From contig NZ_JAOARH010000073.1 of assembly GCF_025210595.1 (NCBI RefSeq), positions 1 to 32,240 of the forward strand: 32,240 nt of DNA, read 5' to 3'. Below, in pieces: positions 16,584 to 23,946 of this stretch (the stretch's first letter is position 1; each line of letters opens with the position of its first letter). The notes under the pieces were generated by a model. That model did not search any database. It saw only the letters and a program-made list of their open reading frames with translations, and was not told where the DNA came from. Source of the stretch: Winogradskyella sp. GTDB lineage: Bacteria; Bacteroidota; Bacteroidia; Flavobacteriales; Flavobacteriaceae. Made by a program: the position numbers and the translations under genes.

Positions 16584-16973
16584 TTATTGTGGATAATTGG
16601 CACTTGGAGGCACTCCACCTTGACCTCGATTCAACCCATTAGCTCCAATTATATCTGAGCTAGAGCCACCACCATCTTTACCCAAGCTATCACTTGTCGT
16701 AGGAATAATAAATGATGTAGAATACCCAGCTTTTTCTTTTTCTTCAGGATAAGCACCACAATAAATACGTATACCATCCATTTCATAGCCTAGCTCTTTA
16801 GCTTGTGCTTTGGCATACGCTAAAAAAGATTCTATCTCTTCTAAAGAATACCATGAAGAACGATTATCTGGTCGTTTAGTAATGTCTTTGCTTATAAGCT
16901 CATGTCTTTCAGAATAAGCATTATTCAATTCTTTCGCCTCATCTGGCGTAATTAAACCTTTTGGACTTTTCAT
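16584..16973 (-). CDS. Small conserved flavobacterial protein with PPSANYPQ tail
   Basis: Cytosolic-looking protein of 129 residues without signal peptide or membrane helix. Residues 1-95 look like a compact folded domain (LITPDEAKELNNAYSERH, NRSSWYSLEEIESFLAYAKAQ, MDGIRIYCGAYPEE). The last 30 residues are low-complexity Gly/Ser/Asn ending GLNRGQGGVPPSANYPQ. I recall similar proteins with the same tail in other Flavobacteriaceae, but no function is known to me. It is the first gene of a probable unit with the duplicated membrane proteins and the histidine kinase, which makes a signalling role possible. An 8-bp inverted repeat stands 25-47 bases upstream. The start ATG at 16973 is the only sensible one. 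Confidence 0.7.
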   Translation of the reverse strand: MKSPKGLITPDEAKELNNAYSERHELISKDITKRPDNRSSWYSLEEIESFLAYAKAQAKELGYEMDGIRIYCGAYPEEKEKAGYSTSFIIPTTSDSLGKDGGGSSSDIIGANGLNRGQGGVPPSANYPQ

Positions 16974-16997
16974 TGTTTGTTAGTTTTTAGAAATAAA

Positions 16998-17020
16998 AGT
17001 TAGTATAGAATGTACTAACT
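16998..17020. terminator. Inverted repeat between pxpC and the PPSANYPQ gene
   Basis: The perfect 8-bp repeat AGTTAGTA (16998-17005) and TACTAACT (17013-17020) has a 7-base loop, followed on the minus strand by TTTTATTT. It may be a weak terminator of the pxp operon or an operator of the next gene. There is no other terminator after pxpC. Confidence 0.4.
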
Positions 17021-17088
17021 AAGGGTTTTAACCTAAAAGTATACAATTTATTATAGACTACAAGTTTTTATTATAATTTTTCTCACTT

Positions 17089-17937
17089 TTATTCCTTTAG
17101 TCTAATTCTTACTTTGTCACCTTCCTTTTTTTGAGCTAATATATTTATGGCTTTTTCGGTTAATTGCAGTACTCTTGGGTAACCTCCTGTAGTTTGGCAA
17201 TCTCGCATTAATACTATTAAATTTCCTTTTGGTGTTAATTGCACAGTTCCTGGTAAAACTGGTGAGGTTAAAATTGGTTTTAGACTATTTGTAATAAGAG
17301 ACTCTAACTGATATGCCATTCTATTATTAAACTTTGAAATGTTCAATTGGCTGTTGCATAAAATTTGTTGTTGACTATTGGTTAAATTATTAAACTCTCG
17401 TCCTTTGTAAGCTTCTACAGTATAATTAAACAAAAATGAGTTTTCATATTTGACCAAAGCGTTAGGTTCACTAAAACCATCTTCTAACCTTAAATATTCT
17501 AACAAATCATTTTCGCTTATTGTTGGATTTAGAGTAATGGGTAAGTACATGCTTCTACTATTAAGTATCTTCTTAGATGTTATTCCTCCTTTTACTGCCA
17601 AATAACACCTAAAACCCTTTTTAACTCTCCCAAAGCTCAATATATCATTAGCTTTAATGGTTATAATTCTATTCTGTTGAATCGGACGACCATTCAATTT
17701 TGGGCACATATTTGCTCCAGAAACAGCAATTAAAGTAGGTTCTAAAAACTGAAATGTTGCGCCAAGCATGGTCATTTCAATCACAGCAGCATCTTTACTA
17801 TTTCCTAACAATGCATTAGCAAACTGACTCGAATATAAATCCATAGCTCCAGAAACAGGAACACCAAACGCTCTAAACCCAAAACGACCAGTATCTTGAA
17901 CCGTAGAATAAAAACCAGATTTTAAAACTTTAAGCAT
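17089..17937 (-). CDS. pxpC: 5-oxoprolinase subunit C (biotin-dependent carboxyltransferase-like)
   Basis: Subunit of the prokaryotic ATP-dependent 5-oxoprolinase PxpABC, which opens 5-oxo-L-proline (pyroglutamate) to L-glutamate in the cytosol. The 282-residue protein shows the KipA/PxpC (AHS2) fold signals: the start LKSGFYSTVQDTGRFGFRAFGVPVSGAMD, then AVIEMTMLGATFQF, VSGANMCPKLNG, GFRCYLAVKGGI, and near the end LPGTVQLTPKGNLIVLMRDCQTTGGYPRVLQL. Length is a little below the usual 290-320. It overlaps pxpB by 8 bases. It is the last gene of the five-gene operon. Confidence 0.95.
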   Translation of the reverse strand: MLKVLKSGFYSTVQDTGRFGFRAFGVPVSGAMDLYSSQFANALLGNSKDAAVIEMTMLGATFQFLEPTLIAVSGANMCPKLNGRPIQQNRIITIKANDILSFGRVKKGFRCYLAVKGGITSKKILNSRSMYLPITLNPTISENDLLEYLRLEDGFSEPNALVKYENSFLFNYTVEAYKGREFNNLTNSQQQILCNSQLNISKFNNRMAYQLESLITNSLKPILTSPVLPGTVQLTPKGNLIVLMRDCQTTGGYPRVLQLTEKAINILAQKKEGDKVRIRLKE

Positions 17938-18661
17938 TAGGTTGAATTTGTTTTAACTGAAATGAAGATGAGACAACTTGCTGCTTTAAATCTTGATATT
18001 CTAATTTGCAGATGGGCTTAAATTTTAACTGATCACCTGCTTGAATTTGACATGGTGGATTAAAATTTGGATGGAATAAATCTATTGGTGTTTTACCAAT
18101 AATATGCCATCCGCCTGGACTATCTTGAGGATAAATTCCGGTTTGGTTTCCACCAATAGCAACTGACCCTTTTTTAACGTTAAAACTTGGTGTTGATTTT
18201 CGGTCTAAATGCAACCTTTCATCTAGTTCTCCTAAGTATAAAAAACCTGGTAAAAAGCCTATAAAAAAAACAGTGTAAACAACGTTAGAATGAAGCTTTA
18301 TAATTTCTGATATTGACAGCTTTTTTTCTTTAGAAAAAGTTTCTAAATCTACAGCAAATTCTTTATCATAGCACACAGGAATTTCCCAAATTTTAAAACT
18401 TTCATTAAAATCATTATCTTGATCTTCATAAATTGATTTTAATTCAAATATTTCACCATTGACGTTATCAATAGTTGATTTGTAAATTATTAATAATGAA
18501 TTATATCCAAAGACTAATTCAACTATTTCTTTAATACATTTGTTTTGAATGTGTTTTTTGAAATTTAATATATTTTTTAGAAGATCTTTATCAATAACAC
18601 TTGGCCATTCTATTAAAATAGAGCGTTCATTATAACGTGAATATCGTAACTTGTAATGCAT
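17930..18661 (-). CDS. pxpB: 5-oxoprolinase subunit B (KipI-like)
   Basis: Second subunit of the PxpABC 5-oxoprolinase, homologous to the Bacillus kinase inhibitor KipI and to AHS1 domains of urea amidolyase. At 243 residues it has the expected length. The C-terminal cyclophilin-like half is highly typical: GFLPGFLYLGELDERLHLDRK, AIGGNQTGIYPQDSPGGWHIIGKTP and FHPNFNPPCQIQAGDQLKF. The N-terminal half (about 1-95) is weakly conserved, as usual. It lies 6 bases after pxpA and overlaps pxpC by 8 bases, so PxpB and PxpC are probably made in equal amounts. Confidence 0.95.
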   Translation of the reverse strand: MHYKLRYSRYNERSILIEWPSVIDKDLLKNILNFKKHIQNKCIKEIVELVFGYNSLLIIYKSTIDNVNGEIFELKSIYEDQDNDFNESFKIWEIPVCYDKEFAVDLETFSKEKKLSISEIIKLHSNVVYTVFFIGFLPGFLYLGELDERLHLDRKSTPSFNVKKGSVAIGGNQTGIYPQDSPGGWHIIGKTPIDLFHPNFNPPCQIQAGDQLKFKPICKLEYQDLKQQVVSSSFQLKQIQPNA

Positions 18662-18667
18662 AAAAAA

Positions 18668-19408
18668 CTATTGAATTTTCACACCATTTTTCGGCAATTC
18701 TTTGTTTAAATATTTAAGAATTTTTAATGCATTTTTTGTGTCACCATGCACACAAAATGTCGATGCTTTTATAGGCACTTCCACTCTATTTATCGTCATT
18801 ACTTTTTGCTGCTTCACCATCCTTAAAACATGGTTTAAAACCACCTCTTTTTCATTCAAAACAGCATAGTTATTTTCTCTAGAAACCAATGATAAATCTT
18901 CATTGTAATTTCTATCAGCAAAGCCTTCATAAGTCACTTGAAGCTTTTCGTCTAATGCTAATTTTGCAAAAACAGATTGGTAAGGCACATACAGTTTTAC
19001 AGGCAAGGCTATACTTTTTATAACCTCAATAATAACATTAGCTGTTTTTTCGTCTTTAGCAGCTAAATTATATAGAGCTCCATGAGGTTTTATATGATGT
19101 AGTTGGCGGTTTTCATTGTAAAGCACAGATTGCAAAGTTCTTATCTGCTGTTTTAAAGCCGTATATAAATCTGCTGCAGACATGTTTACAATAGTTCTTC
19201 CAAAATTTTCTTTATCAGGAAACGAAGGATGCGCACCAATCTTTACCTTATGTTTTTTAGCTAGTTTTACAATAGTAGTCATTGTTTGCAAATCACCTGC
19301 ATGTCCACCACAAGCAATATTGCACGAAGACAAATACTGCATTAATTGCGACTCGTTATTTAAGCCTTCACCTACATCTGCATTGATATCTATTGAATAA
19401 CCATTCAT
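18668..19408 (-). CDS. pxpA: 5-oxoprolinase subunit A (LamB/YcsF family)
   Basis: Subunit A of the 5-oxoprolinase, the LamB/YcsF family member. The 246-residue protein begins YSIDINADVGEGLNNESQL and continues with SSCNIACGGHAGDLQTM and VKIGAHPSFPDKENFGR, the three hallmark motifs; the Asp and His residues of GxxAGD and GAHPSFPD are kept. HIKPHGALYN and the closing FCVHGDTKNAL are also typical. It starts 5 bases after the Nramp stop. The enzyme removes pyroglutamate formed spontaneously from glutamine or from peptides and feeds glutamate back to metabolism. Confidence 0.97.
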   Translation of the reverse strand: MNGYSIDINADVGEGLNNESQLMQYLSSCNIACGGHAGDLQTMTTIVKLAKKHKVKIGAHPSFPDKENFGRTIVNMSAADLYTALKQQIRTLQSVLYNENRQLHHIKPHGALYNLAAKDEKTANVIIEVIKSIALPVKLYVPYQSVFAKLALDEKLQVTYEGFADRNYNEDLSLVSRENNYAVLNEKEVVLNHVLRMVKQQKVMTINRVEVPIKASTFCVHGDTKNALKILKYLNKELPKNGVKIQ

Positions 19409-19413
19409 TACAA

Positions 19414-20640
19414 TTACACTAAATTAAAAACACTAAGTATTCCTTTAACACCCAAAACTAAAGTAATAAGCACAATAACAAACCCTAAACCATTTTGAAA
19501 CAACGAGTTTTTATATGTTCCTAAGACTGAAGTTTTATTCATAATCCAAAGTAAAAATCCTGCTATTATTGGCAACAATAAGCCATTTGTAACTTGAGCA
19601 AATTTGATAATCTGTATGGATTTAAAACCTATTGACGAAAACAACACTCCTAAAGTTAAGATAAACAACCAAACCATCCTAAATTTAAACGACTTAAGGT
19701 TAGAATGCCAACCTAAACAACCACTTGCCACAAATGCTGCTGCTAAAGGAGCTGTAATAGCACTTGTTATACCTGCTGCAAACAACCCAATAGCTAAAAA
19801 GTATTTAGCATTAACTCCAAATAAAGGCTCTAAACCTTTAGCTAAATCTGAAGCATTAGCAATACTTTGTGACTGAATTGCAGAAGCCGAAATAATAATA
19901 CACATAGATACTACACCACCTAAAACAACTGCTATTACAGTATCTTTTCTTGCGTAAACTAAATCTGTTTTATTCTTCCATTTAGATTTTGCTAAAGACG
20001 CATGCAAAAAGAGATTATAAGGCACTACAGTAGTACCAATGAGTCCGATTATAGTTAATATACCTTTTTCTGGTATACGAGGCAGAAAAACACCTTTTAG
20101 AAGCTCCACAACGCTTGGCTTTGTAATGAACGCTGTAATTATAAATGCTAAACTCATTAAAACAACTAAAACAACCAGTGTTCTTTCTAAGATTTTATAA
20201 TTACCTATATACAAGATAACAAAAGCACAAATACCTATTACCAAAGGCATTATTTTAATTTTATAATCTAATATAACCGTTGATGCATCTCCGAAAAGTG
20301 TTTCTAAACCCAAAGCACCTCCACTTATGTTTCCGGCTTCATAAGCTGCATTACCAACAACTATAGCACTAATAATCAAAAACAACGCGAGACCTTTTAC
20401 AAATGGGTGTTTTATTTCTTCTCTTATAATTTCTGATAGTCCCTTTTGAGAAACAACTCCCAATCGCGCTGCCATTTCTTGCAAAACAATAGTGGCTATA
20501 ACAGATAAAACCATTGCCCAAAGCAATGCATATCCAAAATTAACTCCTGCTAAAGTGCAAACCGTTACTGTTCCTGGTCCAATAAAAGCAGCAGCAACTA
20601 ATGGTCCTGGACCAATATTTTTAAACCAATTTTTAATCAC
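19414..20640 (-). CDS. Nramp-family transporter, non-canonical metal site
   Basis: Inner-membrane protein of 408 residues with about 11 helices, homologous to Nramp/MntH transporters. In helix 1 the canonical DPGN is replaced by GPGT (residues 21-24). In helix 6 the canonical MPH is replaced by VPY (206-208, in TTVVPYNLFLHASL). The residues that coordinate transition metals in MntH (Asp, Asn, Met) are therefore all missing. Calling it a manganese importer would not be safe. Nramp relatives accompany pxp genes in other bacteria, for example ycsG next to ycsF in Bacillus subtilis, so a role in uptake of the 5-oxoprolinase substrate or a cation is an inference from context. It overlaps the DUF2891 gene by 8 bases and pxpA starts 5 bases after it. 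Confidence 0.9.
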   Translation of the reverse strand: MIKNWFKNIGPGPLVAAAFIGPGTVTVCTLAGVNFGYALLWAMVLSVIATIVLQEMAARLGVVSQKGLSEIIREEIKHPFVKGLALFLIISAIVVGNAAYEAGNISGGALGLETLFGDASTVILDYKIKIMPLVIGICAFVILYIGNYKILERTLVVLVVLMSLAFIITAFITKPSVVELLKGVFLPRIPEKGILTIIGLIGTTVVPYNLFLHASLAKSKWKNKTDLVYARKDTVIAVVLGGVVSMCIIISASAIQSQSIANASDLAKGLEPLFGVNAKYFLAIGLFAAGITSAITAPLAAAFVASGCLGWHSNLKSFKFRMVWLFILTLGVLFSSIGFKSIQIIKFAQVTNGLLLPIIAGFLLWIMNKTSVLGTYKNSLFQNGLGFVIVLITLVLGVKGILSVFNLV

Positions 20641-21751
20641 GAGCTACAGAATTCAACGCATAAATTGCAAAACTACCCAACCAATGACCACCTTCGTAAC
20701 TATCTCCTACGATGCTTGGTAACGAGTAGTTAATGTGTTGATTGGCTATGTTTTTAAGATGTGTGTAATCTGGTAAATCTTTAGCAATGTAATTTAAACT
20801 CCAAGCTCTAGAAAAGTTAACACCATCGAGATGCACTAACTTGCCATCTGTTCTATCAGACACCTTTCCTGTTTCTATTTTAAAAGATTTTTCTTTTAGC
20901 TGAGGCAAAAACTTATCCATCCAAACTTTAAATTCTTCAGTAGCTAAAATTCGTTTCATTAATGCTGCTTCCTCTAAACAAGGTGACAAAAAATCGAAGC
21001 CGCTTGGCTCCCAACCTAATGGACAAGCTTCATCATCACCATAAAAATATTTAGCTCTTTGCTCTATAAGTGATTTTAATTCTGGATGATTTACTGTTAC
21101 TGCATAATCATAAGCAAAACTTAGTCCGAATGCTGTATTAGGATGCTCACCTACTCTAATTGGATAATTTAATTTTGGAAGAAACTCTAAATAACGTGCT
21201 ACTATTAAATCGGTTAAAGGTTGAAGGTTATTCTCTACTTTTCTAGCAATCTCATGATCCCATTTATGTAATTCTTCAGCCAACTTTAACAACCAAGCCC
21301 AACCATAAGTACGCTCATAAGATTTGTTGTGTTTGCCCTTAAAATAATCTATTTCTTTTAGAATATTGTCTTTTGAAATACTAGAAAGCAACCATTCGTT
21401 AATCTCTGTTTGTTTTTCAAGCTCTGAAAACTGACGCATTAAACTCACCAAACTCCAATGACCATGTACAGCAGAATGCCAATCAAAACAACCATAAAAC
21501 GCTGGATGCAATGCTTTGGGCGACTGTAAATCTTCACCACTTCCTAAAACCTGACCAAGTTTGTTTGGATATTCCGTATCTACACAAGCCAATGGCAATT
21601 CTGCTAAACGATTGGCTTGTTCTAAGTTTAATATCGGTGCTTTTACAATTTCAATTTCAGTAGCATCAACAGATGTGCTCTCTTGGTTTTCCTTAGAATT
21701 TTTACAATTAGATAATAAAATCAAAAAAAACAATAGCTTATAATATCGCAT
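20633..21751 (-). CDS. DUF2891 lipoprotein, first gene of the pxp operon
   Basis: Exported lipoprotein of 372 residues. The signal peptide MRYYKLLFFLILLSNC ends in the lipobox LLSNC. The body is a helical protein with the DUF2891 hallmark HPAFYGCFDWHSAVHGHW (about residues 80-97) and further motifs RTYGWAWLLKLAEEL and HLDGVNFSRAWSLNYIA, a pattern that recalls alpha/alpha-barrel enzymes. Two conserved His-rich stretches suggest a catalytic or metal site. The reaction is not known. It overlaps the Nramp gene by 8 bases and heads an operon for 5-oxoproline use, so it may release or bind a pyroglutamyl compound in the periplasm; this is inference. No strong promoter box was found in the 123 bp upstream, though an inverted repeat (GCTTAT/ATAAGC, 21819-21835) is present. 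Confidence 0.85.
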   Translation of the reverse strand: MRYYKLLFFLILLSNCKNSKENQESTSVDATEIEIVKAPILNLEQANRLAELPLACVDTEYPNKLGQVLGSGEDLQSPKALHPAFYGCFDWHSAVHGHWSLVSLMRQFSELEKQTEINEWLLSSISKDNILKEIDYFKGKHNKSYERTYGWAWLLKLAEELHKWDHEIARKVENNLQPLTDLIVARYLEFLPKLNYPIRVGEHPNTAFGLSFAYDYAVTVNHPELKSLIEQRAKYFYGDDEACPLGWEPSGFDFLSPCLEEAALMKRILATEEFKVWMDKFLPQLKEKSFKIETGKVSDRTDGKLVHLDGVNFSRAWSLNYIAKDLPDYTHLKNIANQHINYSLPSIVGDSYEGGHWLGSFAIYALNSVARD

Positions 21752-21874
21752 ACTTTAATAGTTTGTTAGTCTAGTAAAAATACGCTAAAAAGTGGTTTTG
21801 CAGAAAATGATGTTCTAAGCTTATGAATTATAAGCGAATTGCAATACTAAAAATCTGCTATTATTCATCATTCA

Positions 21875-23293
21875 TTAAAGTTTGAATTGCAATCCGAATA
21901 AAAGCCTAAACTGTGTGTTTTTAAAATCCTGAACCTTTGTATCTATTGGTTTTTGAAAATAATTATAGCTTGGTTCTACAAACAAAATTGCTTTCTTAGT
22001 AAGATTATAAGACAAATTTGAGTTTATTAACGCACCAAACACTGTACTACTTACACCTAAATTTTCACCAATTTCTTCATCGTTGAGATAGGCTTTGTTT
22101 TTTGCTATAAAATTTACATTACCACCAAAACCAAGAGCAACACCAAACCTATTTTTAGAGATTATTTTATACGAAATTTCTAATGGCACCTGAATATAAT
22201 CTAACTGCTGTTGCAACGTTCCATTTTCGGTAATCTCATCAGGCGATGATAATGTATCAGCAAATTCTGGTGATCCAAAAAACAAAACAGATTCATCATT
22301 TACAATATTCAGGCTATTTTCTGTAGAAAATGAATTTCCCAAACCTACACTTGCACTAGCATAAGCAATATTATTAATTTCTTGCCCTAAACTATTTTTA
22401 CCAATACCTGTTTTAACAATTAACCTATCTGAAACAGCATAACCAACCTTAAAGGCATAAACAAAATCATTCTGTGCTGTTGTATTTATTGACGCACCTT
22501 GCAAAGATGCATCTGAAACAGTATTAGATAATCCTCCCAAAACTTCTACAGACCATTTAGCAGCATGTGCGGCTTTAACACTTAAAGTATCGCTCTCGTT
22601 GTTGTTTTCCGCCATTAACTCTTTAGCTATATCCAATTCTACATCTGCTTTGGCTTTAGAAATAGAATCATTAACAGCAATTGCTGTTTCTTTTTCATTA
22701 TCTATTATGCTTTTATTATCGCTTTTTAAATTAACAGCATCTTTAATATTGCGTTTAAGGCTTTTATCTTTTGCAATATTTTGCGCATAATTTTCTGTTA
22801 CATTAGGCTTTTCGGTGGTTTTATTAAAATTTTCCTCTTTTTGCTGTTTGGTGAATTTCTCAATACGCCTGTTCTTATTTTGTTTATCTGAAAAATCGCT
22901 GTTTACTAATTGATCTTTACTCGTTGATTGCTGTAAAAGATTTTTAGCTTCATTTGTTATTGCATCAAAAGAATCTTTAGTTGTTTCATTTGTAATAAGT
23001 TCTTCAACTACTTTAATAGGTTGCGACTCTACACTATTCGCTTCTATTGTATCCATAGAGTGCTCTACATCCGAAATTTCCTTAATCGGCTTATTATTCT
23101 CAGCTGAATTAGTAAGCATATACCCAACAAAAACTATCAGTATAGCTGCAGCAGATCCCCAAAACCAGAAAATTCCTCGTCGTTTCTTTTTAGGAAGAAG
23201 CCTTGCTTCTATATTATCCCACAATTCTTTAGGAGGCTCCTTAGAATAGGTTTTTAGTTCGCCATATATATCTTCTATATCATCCTTCTTCAT
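21875..23293 (-). CDS. Trans-envelope protein: anti-sigma-like head, one helix, beta-barrel
   Basis: 472-residue protein with three parts. Residues 1-40 are a charged cytosolic segment (IEDIYGELKTYSKEPPKELWDNIEARLLPKKKRRG), as in anti-sigma-type proteins. Residues 41-61 are one transmembrane helix (IFWFWGSAAAILIVFVGYML). Residues 62-245 form a long Lys/Asn/Glu/Ser-rich periplasmic linker. From about 247 the sequence turns into alternating beta strands (WSVEVLGGLSN, FVYAFKVGYAVSD, IKTGIG-like turns) ending RLLFGLQFKL, as in 8-strand outer-membrane barrels. It overlaps the preceding ECF sigma gene by 14 bases, so it is the likely regulator of that sigma factor. A single chain spanning both membranes is unusual but recurs next to ECF sigma genes in Bacteroidota. 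No zinc-binding motif is seen. Confidence 0.7.
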   Translation of the reverse strand: MKKDDIEDIYGELKTYSKEPPKELWDNIEARLLPKKKRRGIFWFWGSAAAILIVFVGYMLTNSAENNKPIKEISDVEHSMDTIEANSVESQPIKVVEELITNETTKDSFDAITNEAKNLLQQSTSKDQLVNSDFSDKQNKNRRIEKFTKQQKEENFNKTTEKPNVTENYAQNIAKDKSLKRNIKDAVNLKSDNKSIIDNEKETAIAVNDSISKAKADVELDIAKELMAENNNESDTLSVKAAHAAKWSVEVLGGLSNTVSDASLQGASINTTAQNDFVYAFKVGYAVSDRLIVKTGIGKNSLGQEINNIAYASASVGLGNSFSTENSLNIVNDESVLFFGSPEFADTLSSPDEITENGTLQQQLDYIQVPLEISYKIISKNRFGVALGFGGNVNFIAKNKAYLNDEEIGENLGVSSTVFGALINSNLSYNLTKKAILFVEPSYNYFQKPIDTKVQDFKNTQFRLLFGLQFKL

Positions 23294-23843
23294 GACACTT
23301 TTTACTTAATTCCTCATTAATTTTTACCCTTAATATGCTTTTTGCTCTACTTAACAACGATTTTGAAGTTCCTATTGCTATATTCAATTTTGTTGATATT
23401 TCCTTATGACTATAACCCTCAAAAACAAAGAGATTGAATATCATTCTATAATTATCTGGCAATTGTTGTATATACTTTAATAATCTATCTTGAGGCACAT
23501 AAACATCAACGGTATTAGTAGAGACTTCAACACTATTATCTTCATTAGCATCTTCTATTGCAATATATAATTGACGTTGTTTTTTTCGCAACACCTCTAA
23601 CGCTTCATTTACAAAAATGCGTTTTGCCCAGCCCTCAAAACTTCCTTTAAATTTGTATTGGTCAATCTTTTGAAAAAGAATAATAAAGGCATCTTGAAAC
23701 ACATCATCAGCTTCGGTTTTATTTTTCATATACTTTAAACAAATACCATACAACACAGGAGAAAGCAACGTGTATAATTCGCGTTGCCCTTCCCGATTTT
23801 TATCCACACATTTTTGTATGAGTATTCGTAGTTTATTATCCAA
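23280..23843 (-). CDS. ECF-type RNA polymerase sigma factor
   Basis: Sigma-70 family factor of the extracytoplasmic-function group, 187 residues. Region 2 spans about residues 22-92 (YTLLSPVLYGICLKYMKNKTEADDVFQDAFIILFQKI, GSFEGWAKRIFVNEALEVLRKKQR), with the -10-recognition DDVFQDAF segment. Region 4 spans about 122-180 (LLKYIQQLPDNYRMIFNLFVFEGYSHKEISTKLNI, SRAKSILRVKI), a helix-turn-helix. There is no region 3 or C-terminal extension. The start is TTG at 23843; an in-frame stop a few codons upstream excludes any earlier start. It overlaps the trans-envelope protein, which is the expected anti-sigma partner. A 7-bp inverted repeat (23908-23930) lies upstream and may serve autoregulation. Confidence 0.93.
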   Translation of the reverse strand: MDNKLRILIQKCVDKNREGQRELYTLLSPVLYGICLKYMKNKTEADDVFQDAFIILFQKIDQYKFKGSFEGWAKRIFVNEALEVLRKKQRQLYIAIEDANEDNSVEVSTNTVDVYVPQDRLLKYIQQLPDNYRMIFNLFVFEGYSHKEISTKLNIAIGTSKSLLSRAKSILRVKINEELSKKCHEEG

Positions 23844-23946
23844 GCTGGTATTAATCTATATATTTACCGATAAGATTAAATTCATTAATTACTAACAACA
23901 TCCATAGACTTCATCACCTTTTTATGAAGTTTTCACAATAAGGTAT

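Larger units (their letters stand above)
14985..16585. repeat. Tandem duplication of an ~800-bp promoter-plus-gene unit
   Basis: Unit 1 is about 14985-15780 and unit 2 about 15775-16585. Each contains a TAAATTTG box, the hairpin leader, and a complete membrane-protein gene. The 222 bases at 15474-15695 and 16273-16494 differ at only about seven positions, while the remaining two thirds of the genes are clearly diverged. Confidence 0.85.

Noticed and set aside
16094-16585. Kinase fossil in copy A (ATG with MLRFC-like start, stop after 16 codons)
   Set aside because: The short frame is explained by conservation of the overlapping membrane-protein codons and does not prove a lost kinase copy.
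21819-21835. Inverted repeat GCTTAT-gaatt-ATAAGC before the DUF2891 gene
   Set aside because: A 6-bp AT-rich palindrome is expected by chance in such AT-rich DNA and has no T run.
23908-23930. Inverted repeat ACTTCAT...ATGAAGT as a terminator of the LVIVD gene
   Set aside because: It has a 7-bp stem with a 9-base loop and no T run in the direction of that gene; it may be an operator of the sigma gene, but support is too weak for a feature.
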